The notes: a model not told the origin generated them from the letters alone. Shown: positions 19,201 through 25,086, counted from the stretch's first letter. The stretch is DNA of 64,000 nt from Methylomonas sp. (GCF_023228165.1 NZ_JALOBS010000007.1:1-64000); one strand, 5' to 3'. Numbers and translations are program-made.

Positions 19201-20366
19201 TTGGTAGCAGTGATGTTGACTTGCCCCGCCGGCGCTACAATGGACGACCTGCTCTCCAAGCTCACTGTCTGAGCTTGAGCCTCCAGATAAGACTGTGGTT
19301 GCGCTTGCTCGTCAATTGCCGAACCACCGGCCTGATCGGCCACGATTTTAGTGACACTGCCGGTTGCAAAGCGCAATTTAGACTGGGTTCCCAATCCATC
19401 CCCCAAATCGGCCGCCCGAGTCGTTTTGCTGGCAATCAATTTGCCGCCATCCACGGTATGTTGTTCCTGCGCCAGCAAGCGTATCGAGCCGTTAACATTA
19501 ACCGAGGTTGTAGCACTAACGCGACCTTCTTGATTAACCGCAAAACCCGCCAAAGTGATGTTGCCTTGCCTAACGCTGATATCGCCGCCATTCGTAACTT
19601 TTCCACCGGTATCGACTTCCACCAACAAACCGGCGAATGGACTTTGCGCATCCGCGGGCTGCAGGTAAACCTTGTCCTGACTGGCCGCGACAATGATCTG
19701 ACCCTGCTCCCCCGCGGATAACGAGCCTTGGTTATCAATGGTCGGTGCAGCTAAAATAATACGACCTGCTTTATCAACGCTGATTTTGGCGCCCGCGTCT
19801 ATCAATATTTTGGAAGTCGCCGGGCTTAAGCTGCCGTCGACGCCTAATGCGGCCCGGCCATCCTCATCAAATACCCGAGTGATGCCCCGATTAAATACTT
19901 CGTCACTGATGTTCAGCGTACTGGCCAGCAAACTATTGGTATTGACTACTGAATCCTTGCCGAATACAAATCCGTTTGCGTTATAGAGATAAATTTGGCC
20001 GTTGGCGACGATTTGACCCATGATCCGGCTGGGATCGGCCTGATAAATTCGGTTAAGTGCAATAGAGGAGGAACCGGGCTGAACGAATTGAACCGTATTT
20101 TCTTTACCAACGTTAAAGCTTTGCCAATTCAGTATGGCCCTGTCGGTTTGTTGATCGATACGTAGCGTGTCGCCGATGATCTGATTGGTGGCGCTCCCCG
20201 ATGTTACCCAGCCCTCTCCGCCAACAGGTACGGGTAATTCGGCGCGCGCCATGGCGCTCACAAACATACCGCTCGCCACCACAAAACGCATTCCCGCGGC
20301 TAACGGTTTCAAACGAAAACGAACATCCGATACCTGAGTTTTGCTTGCTTGCATTTTGTTGACCAT
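10218..20366 (-). CDS. Giant filamentous-hemagglutinin-like TPS exoprotein (TpsA)
   Basis: This is a secreted beta-helix adhesin of about 3,382 residues. The open frame extends to 20453, but that part overlaps a riboswitch-like leader. The ATG at 20366 has an AAGGG site 7-8 nt upstream and starts an extended signal peptide (MVNKMQASKTQ...) cut near ARA-ELP. The N-terminal TPS domain follows (about residues 45-250) with the hallmark YNANGFVFGKDSVVNTNSLLAST region. The rest is thousands of residues of short Gly/Asn/Asp/Ser-rich beta-helix coils. The tail ends in LSVEVIGFGE. Its transporter tpsB lies directly upstream and an ExbB/ExbD/TonB/porin operon directly downstream. Expected function: surface attachment or biofilm. 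No toxin domain is visible at the C-terminus. Confidence 0.93.
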   Translation of the reverse strand: MVNKMQASKTQVSDVRFRLKPLAAGMRFVVASGMFVSAMARAELPVPVGGEGWVTSGSATNQIIGDTLRIDQQTDRAILNWQSFNVGKENTVQFVQPGSSSIALNRIYQADPSRIMGQIVANGQIYLYNANGFVFGKDSVVNTNSLLASTLNISDEVFNRGITRVFDEDGRAALGVDGSLSPATSKILIDAGAKISVDKAGRIILAAPTIDNQGSLSAGEQGQIIVAASQDKVYLQPADAQSPFAGLLVEVDTGGKVTNGGDISVRQGNITLAGFAVNQEGRVSATTSVNVNGSIRLLAQEQHTVDGGKLIASKTTRAADLGDGLGTQSKLRFATGSVTKIVADQAGGSAIDEQAQPQSYLEAQAQTVSLESRSSIVAPAGQVNITATNNPQSPNLGTTGRIDVASDASIDVSGYANIPVSMQRNVAEISVQSFDLRDAPVQKSGPLKGTTVTVDLRKGSSIVDTSGAQARIERTLIERMANGGVINLTSSGDVVVNNGATIDISGGSVDYQAGFISTTKLLTDYGRIVDISDADPNDHYVSIYGVVNEDHAKWGYNQQWTIVDQVATARYEAGYTQGMAAGSLNINAPALVWGGQLVAGTKNGINQRQPLNRADGGSFVFDSTAFVNTLQNVRFQTEKGQIDLALGDSFPFIGGQPQALILPSELINSSGVQHVIVKTLANVTVAEDANINMVAGGEFKLQAAAIDIQGQVHAAGGEINLAIAQSLSGVNLGAHSSLDVSGRWVNDFRLGFDASPVDPLIINGGTVKVSSVGDLHMKAGAKINADGGAWLAQNGRLTTGNGGDIELIADGQGHASRLYFDGEVSAAAMGNGGSLTLGSSEIVVGNGSAITANPLRLTVSNGHFDFDRQGGFAQVNLIGNLDGVTVSNGTVLDLKTASLLLDNNFINKASDSDIRSFSHLALLPEYLRQGNSLNLSSRGDVIVASNSAITTDKQGSVGLVSSLGGVYVDGRIETPGGSIRLAIEASPNAEYDNTQTVRLGEHARLLARGTSRLNAADALGRRSGQVLDGGLVSFDLQRGSLIFEQGSIVDVSGTHTVLDLSKAGINGVITAPSDVFGNAGKVDIAAAEGAVFDGKIIGLVSSDSARGGQFSFTLDRTRRSPPDEPLIAFPNNPLVVRIRDEQQPLFNSNIAFGDVIPNQFNGQAVISTNMLEQGGFADIRLNTPDNIRFEGNVSLDAAARVDLNSAVINWAALNGESSAAININSALIRLGSSLQREVSGTPVSGGATFDANARWIEVFGGTRWDGFNSLTLNSAHDLRADGLRFGAQRNFLGTLVTAANLNLKASQIYPTTLSDFTFAVKNNPTGKITVSSSGNTDQTPLSAAGTLTMDAPVIEQGGVIKAPLGSIHLKASTRLTLNDNSLTSVSGDGKIIPFGVIQAGLDWLYPLDSIRNLVFNTPPEKKLVLEAPELLMKQGSVVNLAGGGDFYGYEFLPGAGGSYDYLNPNSASYQGGFAILPSLGSGLAPFDHYENDFVGWSYDLGSQVYLDGSSVKGLAAGLYTILPAHYALLPGAFLVTPQAGSQDQSVTTYTSQGLPVVAGYFSQAGSGTHDARLSGFKIENGADIRLRSQYEEHLGNAYFKAQAAQNATALPLLAMDSGQISLIAQNKLILESQFMIDSITGGRGAKMDIAADKIHVVNSLSVNPQSGVLEILANDLSNLGVDSLLLGGARNINAQTGDTNLAVSAEEVVFAQGSRFTGKDLIAAATDKVEVQDGASLSAEGKVNTGDKVFNVSGDGAFLRVSADKQVALNRIGAPGITGQLNISAGATLSASESMLLDASKSTLLEGDIVMHQGSLNLSANSINLGEVGNLGGSALNLSNSRLLNLSVDELILTARDSIGIYGNLGRVDQNGAPVIGDGGLQDAIQFKRLVLDGAGLVGHGQIDDRARIQADTLRLQNSQNVTNHQAADGLGQIDLLGNNLEIGDGGLALQGFNAVNLQAAAQVRVDGQATLNVDANLNVTTPVVTGKGGGSLTVNMAGYDANFISATTSGYVSSGFGSKLAVTADSIDFNSQILLPSGTVELHALNGAVTLGSQAKLDLAGRAVKFADIYDYTPGGHFNVVAEQGRVTMAAGSLVNLDSGGGNVAGGELTLSAPTQSIELAGDIQASNGSASLDINHFSNGSNFDELMQALRGAGINQSIYLRTRGADIIQSAASVVEAKNLTFVADAGAITLAGHVNADGSAVGGNINLYAGDIITLQSGASLTAKGNQGGKVLLSSTDNNNNGISGIDIKADSLIDVSGATPAQGGEVTLRALRDGNGIKIQPIAGTVQGFAQQAAVYDSNNNLLEHGYRNFFAEGVKKYTDANGLLTSSDYSTIQSDTNNYMTAGNMQAVEAVLGGSIRLRAGVEVNYDGNLTLLDKWDLVDWRYSEGGDLVAMSGTLSIRASGGLSLFDSLSDGFKDGVISSIFGDIPFSDMLQSGESWSYRLVAGADLGGGDLTATSGSGNLVIGSNVSVRTGTGDMQLLAGGDFVLTDQTSTVYNGGRTTEVDPYGSLALHMAITAFPYADYPVDGGSLVINAGGDIKGAVNNSQFINDWMVRQGTQDHAEDFYLAGVAADLAALKDNAAGLAAYIETLPSQLQASIHDGYKLDTLAYTEPTTWGLVLGNGVFQQNIGSFGGGNVEINAAGNINDLSVMMPTSGKQVGTPAWDPNNLQTLSLLTNQVEVNGGGQMVVKAGGDIAGGAYYLGQGNGSMFAGGSVKGGSQFTAGPQLLLGDTKMAIQSTRDLTLGAVSDPMIMHSGDTNFFSYGDNSEVIAKSMAGDVHLGADVTKTASLVGLGATQTTLAQIYPAGLSATAFGGSVVLDNDVVLFPAPRANVNILAEQDFKSKGDASRLAMSDADRALLPTALTPVSRNNMNDAVARINPYGLAAFAHAATPIHTGDIMPVRLVTREGDITNVQVNLAKKAVIQTGRDFKNVLLQVQHDNQGDGTVFNIGRDLKFTSSRDQNGQLVPNINGINIAGPGEVLFKAGRNFDLGAAVGVATSGNLSNTALASGGAGVSVLVGLQGQQPAYVAFIDKYLGADTQYPTDAGQIKSLITGFMRDRLNNQLLSEEQAWTAFKDLSANDYLTLQPKLNALVESVYMNEVKLGGRAAAKTTDSAAKKVAYERGFTAINTLFPGENWSGDLSMFFSKIHTLDGGSINLLVPGGQVNAGLAVGTDAKKPSELGIVAQRSGDINAVIRDDFLVNQSRVFALASGDIMLWSSKGDLNAGAGAKSSIAAPPPQITFDENGNLVIVFPPIVSGSGIRTAAEAGKTPGNVDLFAPQGVVDAGEAGIGGNNVTISATAVLGANNIQVSGVGTGVPVASTGSLAAGLTGVGNLTSGVTQMAENSVGGDMSKGAANALAKAILGMLSVEVIGFGE

Positions 20367-20400
20367 ACTGTCGCCCTTACTAAAATTAAACGTCACTTTT

Positions 20401-20480
20401 CGTGGCAACCCGGCCATCTTGCCCCAGCAAGACCCTCGGCTTTCCGTCCCCACTTCGCAGCAGGTTTGGCATTAATACAA
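20401..20480 (-). ncRNA. c-di-GMP-I (GEMM) riboswitch-like leader of tpsA
   Basis: Read on the minus strand, the leader shows the conserved GCCAAACC (20470-20463), a helix closed by a GCGA tetraloop, then GGGGACGGAAAGCC (20452-20439). A P3-type hairpin with TCTTGC/GCAAGA arms follows, then GGCCGGGTTGCC. These are the core blocks of the GEMM-I aptamer in the right order. The G that recognises one guanine of the ligand (G20 in Vc2 numbering) is kept at 20470 and the C92 equivalent at 20405. The 21-46 pair appears as C-G instead of G-C, a compensated change. A convincing P1 helix could not be drawn. It ends 34 nt before the tpsA start, so ribosome-binding-site control is plausible. Confidence 0.82.
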
Positions 20481-20502
20481 ACATTGCAACTTGCAATGTC
20501 AA
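20474..20502 (-). promoter_or_regulatory. Possible tpsA promoter with embedded 19-bp palindrome
   Basis: On the minus strand a perfect TTGACA (20502-20497) is followed after 17 nt by TGTATT (20479-20474), a fair -10. Between and overlapping them lies a perfect palindrome, ACATTGCAA-n-TTGCAATGT (20481-20499), whose arms leave no hairpin loop, so it looks like a dimeric protein operator. Caution: a start 7 nt past this -10 would cut into the riboswitch 5' end, so either the -10 or the aptamer boundary is slightly off, or the leader is made by read-through from tpsB. Confidence 0.4.
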
Positions 20503-20590
20503 ATAGACCTAAAACGGGCGTCTAGCCACGAACAGCACCCGCTAGCAATTCTGAACCTGTTGCGTTTCGAAATTTCAATTCGACAACACC

Positions 20591-22222
20591 TTAAAACTCG
20601 CCGGCTATCGAGAAATGCACACGCGGATCACCGCTTTTTACTGGCCCCAAGCTAGAGAACGGCACCCCCACATCAAACCCACCGCTCAGCTGTTTCCATA
20701 ATTTAAAATGCAAACCAGCGCCGCCTCCGCTGAGAAAACTGCCATTGACATTACCGGGTAAGGCGTTTTTGATCCAACCTTTACCGGCATCGAAAAAAGC
20801 CAGAAACTTCAACTCGTTGACATCATCCCAATCAGCCGGCGCTAAATGCGGGGAATACAATTCCAACGAACCAAATACTGCATCATCGGCCAATGCCTGG
20901 GTTTCAAAATACCCTCGCACACTTTGCGCACCCCCCAAGGAGAATTGTTCGTTACTGATCAACGGCGAATCAGCGGCCTGCCCGGCAAAACGCGCCACCA
21001 ACTCCATATCCAGAGGCAAGTTATGCCGGTGTTTCATATTGCCCGACAAGTAAGCGTAATTCGCTCTGGCCTTGAAGCGTTTATTTTCGAATTGTGTTTG
21101 GGTGTTCCCTAAACCCCGTACTGAAAAATGCAGTCCAATATCAAAATTGGTCATGGAGTCTTCAGTCCTTGCCGTACCGCTGTATTGCGCCAAAAACGGC
21201 AAATAACTGATGGGCGTTCTGATAGAGTCTGAACCTAATAGATTCAAATCCTCTTTAAAGTCTTTATAGTCGACCCCAACCGTTAAACTATGAAAGTAAT
21301 TATCCAAAGCTTTCAACGGTTTGATAAAACGCGCACCGTAAATATTACCGATACCGATTACCGACAATGCGCCGGCACTAGCCACCTGGGCGCTGGACGA
21401 TGAGCTGACTGCGTAAAGCGCCAGCCTGGCATCGCTATCCATTATTGGCATGGCATAAGTACCGGCCCAGACATCCACCTGCTTATTGTCCTCGGGAGAA
21501 ACCTGATACATCAAAGACGCACTATGCATGCGCTGCCAAAGATTGTCATAACGTAAAGAGCTCACGAGCCTTAAACGCGAAGTTGTCGAGGTATTGCGAC
21601 CGTTCAATTCCACCTTGCCGTGCACCGGCAATTCATCTTTAACTTTCAAATCGACTTCCAATGTCCCCGGCGTTTCGCCTGCCCGCAGCACCGGTACGAT
21701 TTGTCGATCGCTGCTTTGACCGGACAATTCCGCCAACTGCTGCTGCATTTTCGGAAAGTTCGGCACCGAGCCTTCCGCTAGCTCCGGCACGGCAGCCTTG
21801 ATTCTGCCTTGATCGAAATAACGCGAGTCTTTCACCCGTAATCTGGAAATCTTACCTTCGACGATTTGCAGGTAAACGATGCCGTTTTTTACATCCTGTT
21901 CCGGAATATCAACCGCCACGGTCTGATAACCCTTGGTACGATAAAGCTGTTCCAAAGCACCACGTGCATTCTCGACATTATCGATGCTCTTTTTCGGCCC
22001 CAAAAATGGATAGATGGTCCGTTCCAACTGTTTTTTATCCAGCAAGGTGTTACCCTTGATTCGCAACTCCATCAAATCAAAAGTCGCCGGCGCTTGGTTG
22101 TTAGCGGGCTGAGCCACAACCTCCGCTTGCACCTCCTGACTGCAGGCATAATCTAACGGCATAAAAACACAGCAGGCCGCCATCAAAACAGTCCTTGCCA
22201 ATTGGGTATCGAATAACTGCAT
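20591..22222 (-). CDS. TPS outer-membrane transporter TpsB (ShlB/FhaC/HecB family)
   Basis: TpsB exports the adjacent TpsA across the outer membrane. The 543-residue protein has a signal peptide (cut near ACS-QE, about residue 28), a first POTRA domain (about 45-120; MELRIKGNTLLDKKQLE), a second POTRA (about 120-200) and a 16-strand barrel ending in Phe (SIAGEF). The family's loop-6 motif is visible as QSVRGYFE near residue 425. It precedes tpsA on the same strand with a 224-nt gap that contains the tpsA riboswitch. A Pho-box-like promoter lies upstream. Confidence 0.95.
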   Translation of the reverse strand: MQLFDTQLARTVLMAACCVFMPLDYACSQEVQAEVVAQPANNQAPATFDLMELRIKGNTLLDKKQLERTIYPFLGPKKSIDNVENARGALEQLYRTKGYQTVAVDIPEQDVKNGIVYLQIVEGKISRLRVKDSRYFDQGRIKAAVPELAEGSVPNFPKMQQQLAELSGQSSDRQIVPVLRAGETPGTLEVDLKVKDELPVHGKVELNGRNTSTTSRLRLVSSLRYDNLWQRMHSASLMYQVSPEDNKQVDVWAGTYAMPIMDSDARLALYAVSSSSSAQVASAGALSVIGIGNIYGARFIKPLKALDNYFHSLTVGVDYKDFKEDLNLLGSDSIRTPISYLPFLAQYSGTARTEDSMTNFDIGLHFSVRGLGNTQTQFENKRFKARANYAYLSGNMKHRHNLPLDMELVARFAGQAADSPLISNEQFSLGGAQSVRGYFETQALADDAVFGSLELYSPHLAPADWDDVNELKFLAFFDAGKGWIKNALPGNVNGSFLSGGGAGLHFKLWKQLSGGFDVGVPFSSLGPVKSGDPRVHFSIAGEF

Positions 22223-22278
22223 GTATTGGATTTTCCAAGAAAATAAACGGTTTTCCCCTTGAAAACCGCTAGCCGAAC

Positions 22279-22312
22279 ATTGTATGAACGAATGGTTAAA
22301 CTTTTATGACAA
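22279..22312 (-). promoter_or_regulatory. Pho-box-like promoter of tpsB
   Basis: The 18-mer at 22295-22312 reads TTGTCATAAAAGTTTAAC on the minus strand, 14 of 18 against the Pho-box consensus, with the strong half-site TGTCATAAAA. Exactly 10 nt downstream is TACAAT (22279-22284), a -10 with one mismatch. The predicted 5' UTR is about 50 nt. Confidence 0.55.
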
Positions 22313-22360
22313 ACAAATTAAACTTATCGGAAGCAAATCTAAAAGCCATTAACCCCAAAC

Positions 22361-22392
22361 GCAAAAACCAGCCGTTAAATAACCGGCTGGTT
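22361..22392 (-). terminator. Rho-independent terminator after the PstS-like gene
   Basis: On the minus strand AACCAGCC...GGCTGGTT forms an 8-bp stem with an 11-nt loop, followed by a short T run (TTTTTGCG). It lies 54 nt after the PstS-like stop codon and before the tpsB promoter, insulating the two units. Confidence 0.75.
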
Positions 22393-22445
22393 GAAAGGAT
22401 TGCAGCCATCCCTGGCCGCTATGTTTTCAGCATCACAACCTGTGA

Positions 22446-24035
22446 TTATTTAAGCTGGATTCCACCTGTTTTCAGATCATAAGTAGCAGGAATACGGCAA
22501 TTGTTAACACCTTGCGAAGTAGTTGCATGGCTGAATGGGTTTACAGGATAAGTGGCTGCAAACTGACCATTGATTTCAGGCGCATAGTTTTTTGGCGAAG
22601 CCAAATAACCGCTGGCACCGAATGGATGCACGTTGCCGGCATTCAAAGTAACCAATACTGCTGGATTGCTGGCGGCCTTGATGAACTCGTCAACAATGGT
22701 TTTTTCGCCGGCATCGAATACGTGGGTTTTAGAATATTGGAAGGTCAGCTCGGCCCAGTCGTGGTATTTGCCTTTGGCTACGTTTTCCAGAGTAGGCGCA
22801 ACGTTATCGATTTTGATGAAGCGCCAGTCTTCAGTTTGGTCGGCGTTCTTCTCCAGACCTTGGATACCCACCGCCCAGCGTGTACCGTAAGTATTATTGA
22901 ATGCAGTACCAACTGTGTTTAGACCGCTATCCAACTCGCGCAAACATTCAGACAGAGTACCTGAAGAAGAGTTCGCGTGAACCTGGGTTTTGGCAACGAT
23001 TTCGCTCAAAGCACCGGTATCGGCTGTAGGCGACGTCGCAGCACTTGAACATGGGTAGTTCAAAAAGTTGATACCCATTTGCGCTTTGGTGCCGGAACCG
23101 TCGGTACGGGTACAAATGTGCACACGATCGGTTTTAACACCGCCGGCTGGTTTGTTAGCGGCGATAGTGGTCGCGGCCAGCAAACCCGTGGCGCCAATTT
23201 TCAGGTCGTTCCAGCTGTCCAGTTTACCGGTAATGATGCTGGCGACTTGGTCGCGAGTCAGGCTAGGCATACAGGCTTCGGTTTCTGAACCGACGCAACC
23301 GGACGCCACGCCAAACTCCGCTTCCTGCAAGGCATTACGCAGTTTCAAGGTCGCCCCGATACCGAACACTTGACCGCCAGCTGAGTCGACATTCATCAAA
23401 CCAATATCGCTTGGGTTGACTGGAGAAAAACCGGCTGGTGTATTAACGCCACGGAATTGCTCAGGGTCGACATCGGAAATACCGAAATCAGGGATTTTAA
23501 CTTGGAACTGACCGGCAGTTGCTTCGGAATAAGTACAAGTCGACGTACTTAAAACACCCGCCGCAGGCGCTGGCGATGGTACCGTACAAATAGCAGGGTC
23601 AACGTTCAAAAACGCGATAGCCGCTGTAGCCGCACCCTTGGCATCGTCGATGATAGGCGCTACACCCATGGCGGAACCGCCGGCACTGCGTTTATAAATC
23701 ATCAGATTGGTTTTGCCGCCGGCCAAGCCAACTAATTGTGGGTTCAGCGGGTTCAATGTACACAGATAAGCATTCTGGTCTTTGCCGGAACCGTTGTCTT
23801 TGAATTTAAAAACAGGCTGAGTGCTGTCGCACATACGTTCCGCGGGCGTGACCGTAGTGCTGGTAGACAATTTTTCGATATAGTCCAGCGCCGCGGAAGC
23901 ACCCGACAAATAAATTTCGTAAGTATCGGCCGGCGTAACAACAACTTTACCGGAACCATCCAAAGTGACGGCGGCTTGCGCCATGCCGCCAAACAGCGCC
24001 GCGGAAACCGCTACGCCCAAAGCTAACTTTTTCAT
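22446..24035 (-). CDS. Secreted PstS-like substrate-binding protein
   Basis: This 529-residue exported protein has a clean signal peptide (MKKLALGVAVSAALFGGMAQA) from the ATG at 24035, which has GAGAG upstream. The ORF extends 23 codons further, but that extension is unlikely. Blocks typical of PstS/type 2 periplasmic binding folds are visible: YEIYLSGASAA near the start, LTRDQVASIITGKLDSWNDL in the middle, and ICTRTDGSGTKAQM (compare the RSDGSGT phosphate loop of PstS). It is longer than PstS (~340), with Cys-rich inserts. No pstCAB genes are nearby, so it may bind phosphate or another ligand outside a classic ABC system. It follows the VPLPA-CTERM gene on the same strand. Confidence 0.75.
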   Translation of the reverse strand: MKKLALGVAVSAALFGGMAQAAVTLDGSGKVVVTPADTYEIYLSGASAALDYIEKLSTSTTVTPAERMCDSTQPVFKFKDNGSGKDQNAYLCTLNPLNPQLVGLAGGKTNLMIYKRSAGGSAMGVAPIIDDAKGAATAAIAFLNVDPAICTVPSPAPAAGVLSTSTCTYSEATAGQFQVKIPDFGISDVDPEQFRGVNTPAGFSPVNPSDIGLMNVDSAGGQVFGIGATLKLRNALQEAEFGVASGCVGSETEACMPSLTRDQVASIITGKLDSWNDLKIGATGLLAATTIAANKPAGGVKTDRVHICTRTDGSGTKAQMGINFLNYPCSSAATSPTADTGALSEIVAKTQVHANSSSGTLSECLRELDSGLNTVGTAFNNTYGTRWAVGIQGLEKNADQTEDWRFIKIDNVAPTLENVAKGKYHDWAELTFQYSKTHVFDAGEKTIVDEFIKAASNPAVLVTLNAGNVHPFGASGYLASPKNYAPEINGQFAATYPVNPFSHATTSQGVNNCRIPATYDLKTGGIQLK

Positions 24036-24075
24036 AATATCTCTCAAAACAAAAATTAAAAGAAAGAAACAGATC

Positions 24076-24099
24076 GTTCCCGCCAATTTAGGCGGGAAC
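24076..24099 (-). terminator. Intergenic 9-bp hairpin, partial terminator or RNA-stability element
   Basis: GTTCCCGCC-(6 nt)-GGCGGGAAC forms a perfect stem between the VPLPA-CTERM stop and the PstS-like start. On the minus strand it is followed by GATCTGTTTCTTTC, not a pure T tract, so I expect partial termination or differential stability of the two cistrons. Confidence 0.55.
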
Positions 24100-24107
24100 A
24101 ACACTGA

Positions 24108-24875
24108 TTACGCCGCGACTGCTTTGCGACGGCTTACACCCAGCATACCCATTAACGCAGCGCCGAACATCCAGACCGCACCCGGCAGCGGCACGGCTGA
24201 AGTAGCGGCCGCATAAGTCAGGCTATTGCCGGCCAAAGTCCATTGGCCCGCAAAAGTGCTGGCGATATTGGCGCCGGTGTTGTTATCCAACATACCTAAT
24301 TGAAAACCGATCGCTTGACCATAATTGGCTTGCGGATCTTGAATCCAAGAACCCCAAACCGAATCAGCATTCGCATGTTGGCCTGAAAGGGGTGAATCAG
24401 TGTCCAAAGACAATCTACTTTCATTCAACAAGCTGTTAACTACTAAACCAGTATTTAAATCAATAGCATGTTTCTCAATCGCAGAAGCTACGTCAAAACC
24501 AAAGAAAATGCCCAGATCGTTTTCTACATTTGGAGTCAATTGCGCATTGCTGGTAATGGCCGCACCCAAATCACCGGTATTACCTACCGCAACCACATAT
24601 TTGATAGCGCTGGTCGTGGCACCGGTAATGAAGTTCAACCAATTGGCATCGGCGGAAAAATCGAAGTTCAGGCTGTAAGCCGCATTCGATTCATTGGCCA
24701 CTAACTCATTAAAAGTTACGCCGGTATCGAAAGAAAAAGTTTTACCGGTGGTAAAGTCGTAAGCCGACAAATAGGCTTCGTTCAGACCACCTGCGTTTTT
24801 TTCGATACTCGCATTCGCCGCACCCGCGCCCACCAACAAAACCGTGGCAACAGCCGCTTTTACTAAATGTTTCAT
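24108..24875 (-). CDS. VPLPA-CTERM surface/exported protein
   Basis: This 255-residue exported protein of unknown function has a signal peptide MKHLVKAAVATVLLVGAGAANA. It ends with the sorting signal VPLPGAVWMFGAALMGMLGVSRRK: a VPLPG motif, a hydrophobic helix and basic residues, as recognised by exosortase-type systems. GAGG lies 6-7 nt before the ATG at 24875 and overlaps the more distal ATG at 24887, so 24875 is preferred. The body is acidic and Asn/Ala-rich, typical of PEP-CTERM proteins. Its leader carries a second GEMM-like riboswitch. No exosortase gene is in the window. Confidence 0.85.
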   Translation of the reverse strand: MKHLVKAAVATVLLVGAGAANASIEKNAGGLNEAYLSAYDFTTGKTFSFDTGVTFNELVANESNAAYSLNFDFSADANWLNFITGATTSAIKYVVAVGNTGDLGAAITSNAQLTPNVENDLGIFFGFDVASAIEKHAIDLNTGLVVNSLLNESRLSLDTDSPLSGQHANADSVWGSWIQDPQANYGQAIGFQLGMLDNNTGANIASTFAGQWTLAGNSLTYAAATSAVPLPGAVWMFGAALMGMLGVSRRKAVAA

Positions 24876-24947
24876 ATTAATCCTCATGTTTAAAATTGTT
24901 AATACACAAGGTGACGATCCGGCCGTCTTGAACAGCGGTCCCTGTCA

Positions 24948-24967
24948 TTGCCGCCCTTGGGCGGCAA
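24948..24967 (-). promoter_or_regulatory. Hairpin overlapping the 3' end of the second riboswitch
   Basis: TTGCCGCC-CTTG-GGCGGCAA forms a perfect 8-bp stem. On the transcript it includes the TTGCC segment holding the base equivalent to C92 of the aptamer, so this hairpin and the ligand-bound fold would exclude each other. That makes it a candidate expression platform. No T tract follows. Confidence 0.45.
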
Positions 24968-25060
24968 GCCCCACTTTGGCTACTCGCAAGCGAGCATGAC
25001 TAACCCTTCAAGACCCGTGACTTTCCGTCCCCGCCTCGCGACGGGTTTGGCTTTTACACG
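24950..25060 (-). ncRNA. c-di-GMP-I (GEMM) riboswitch-like leader of the VPLPA-CTERM/PstS-like unit
   Basis: The minus strand shows AAAGCCAAACC (from 25054), a CCCGTC/GGCGGG helix closed by a GCGA tetraloop, then GGGGACGGAAAGTC and ACGGGTCTT: the same ordered blocks as in the tpsA leader. G20 is kept (25051) and the 21-46 pair is again C-G. The 3' half is longer and less regular, with a CTCGC/GCGAG hairpin and GTAGCC followed by GGGGCTTGCC. It ends about 75 nt before the start codon. Confidence 0.72.
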
Positions 25061-25073
25061 CTTTCCTATCTAA

Positions 25074-25086
25074 CACTCAAAGAGTG
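25074..25086. repeat. Short inverted repeat upstream of the second riboswitch
   Basis: CACTC-AAA-GAGTG, a perfect 5-bp inverted repeat just upstream of the aptamer in the expected promoter region (minus-strand TTAGAT/TAGATA lies beside it). It could be an operator or chance. Confidence 0.25.

Noticed and set aside
20367..20453. 29-codon N-terminal extension of tpsA
   Set aside because: Overlaps the riboswitch-like leader; a good ribosome-binding site precedes the ATG at 20366.
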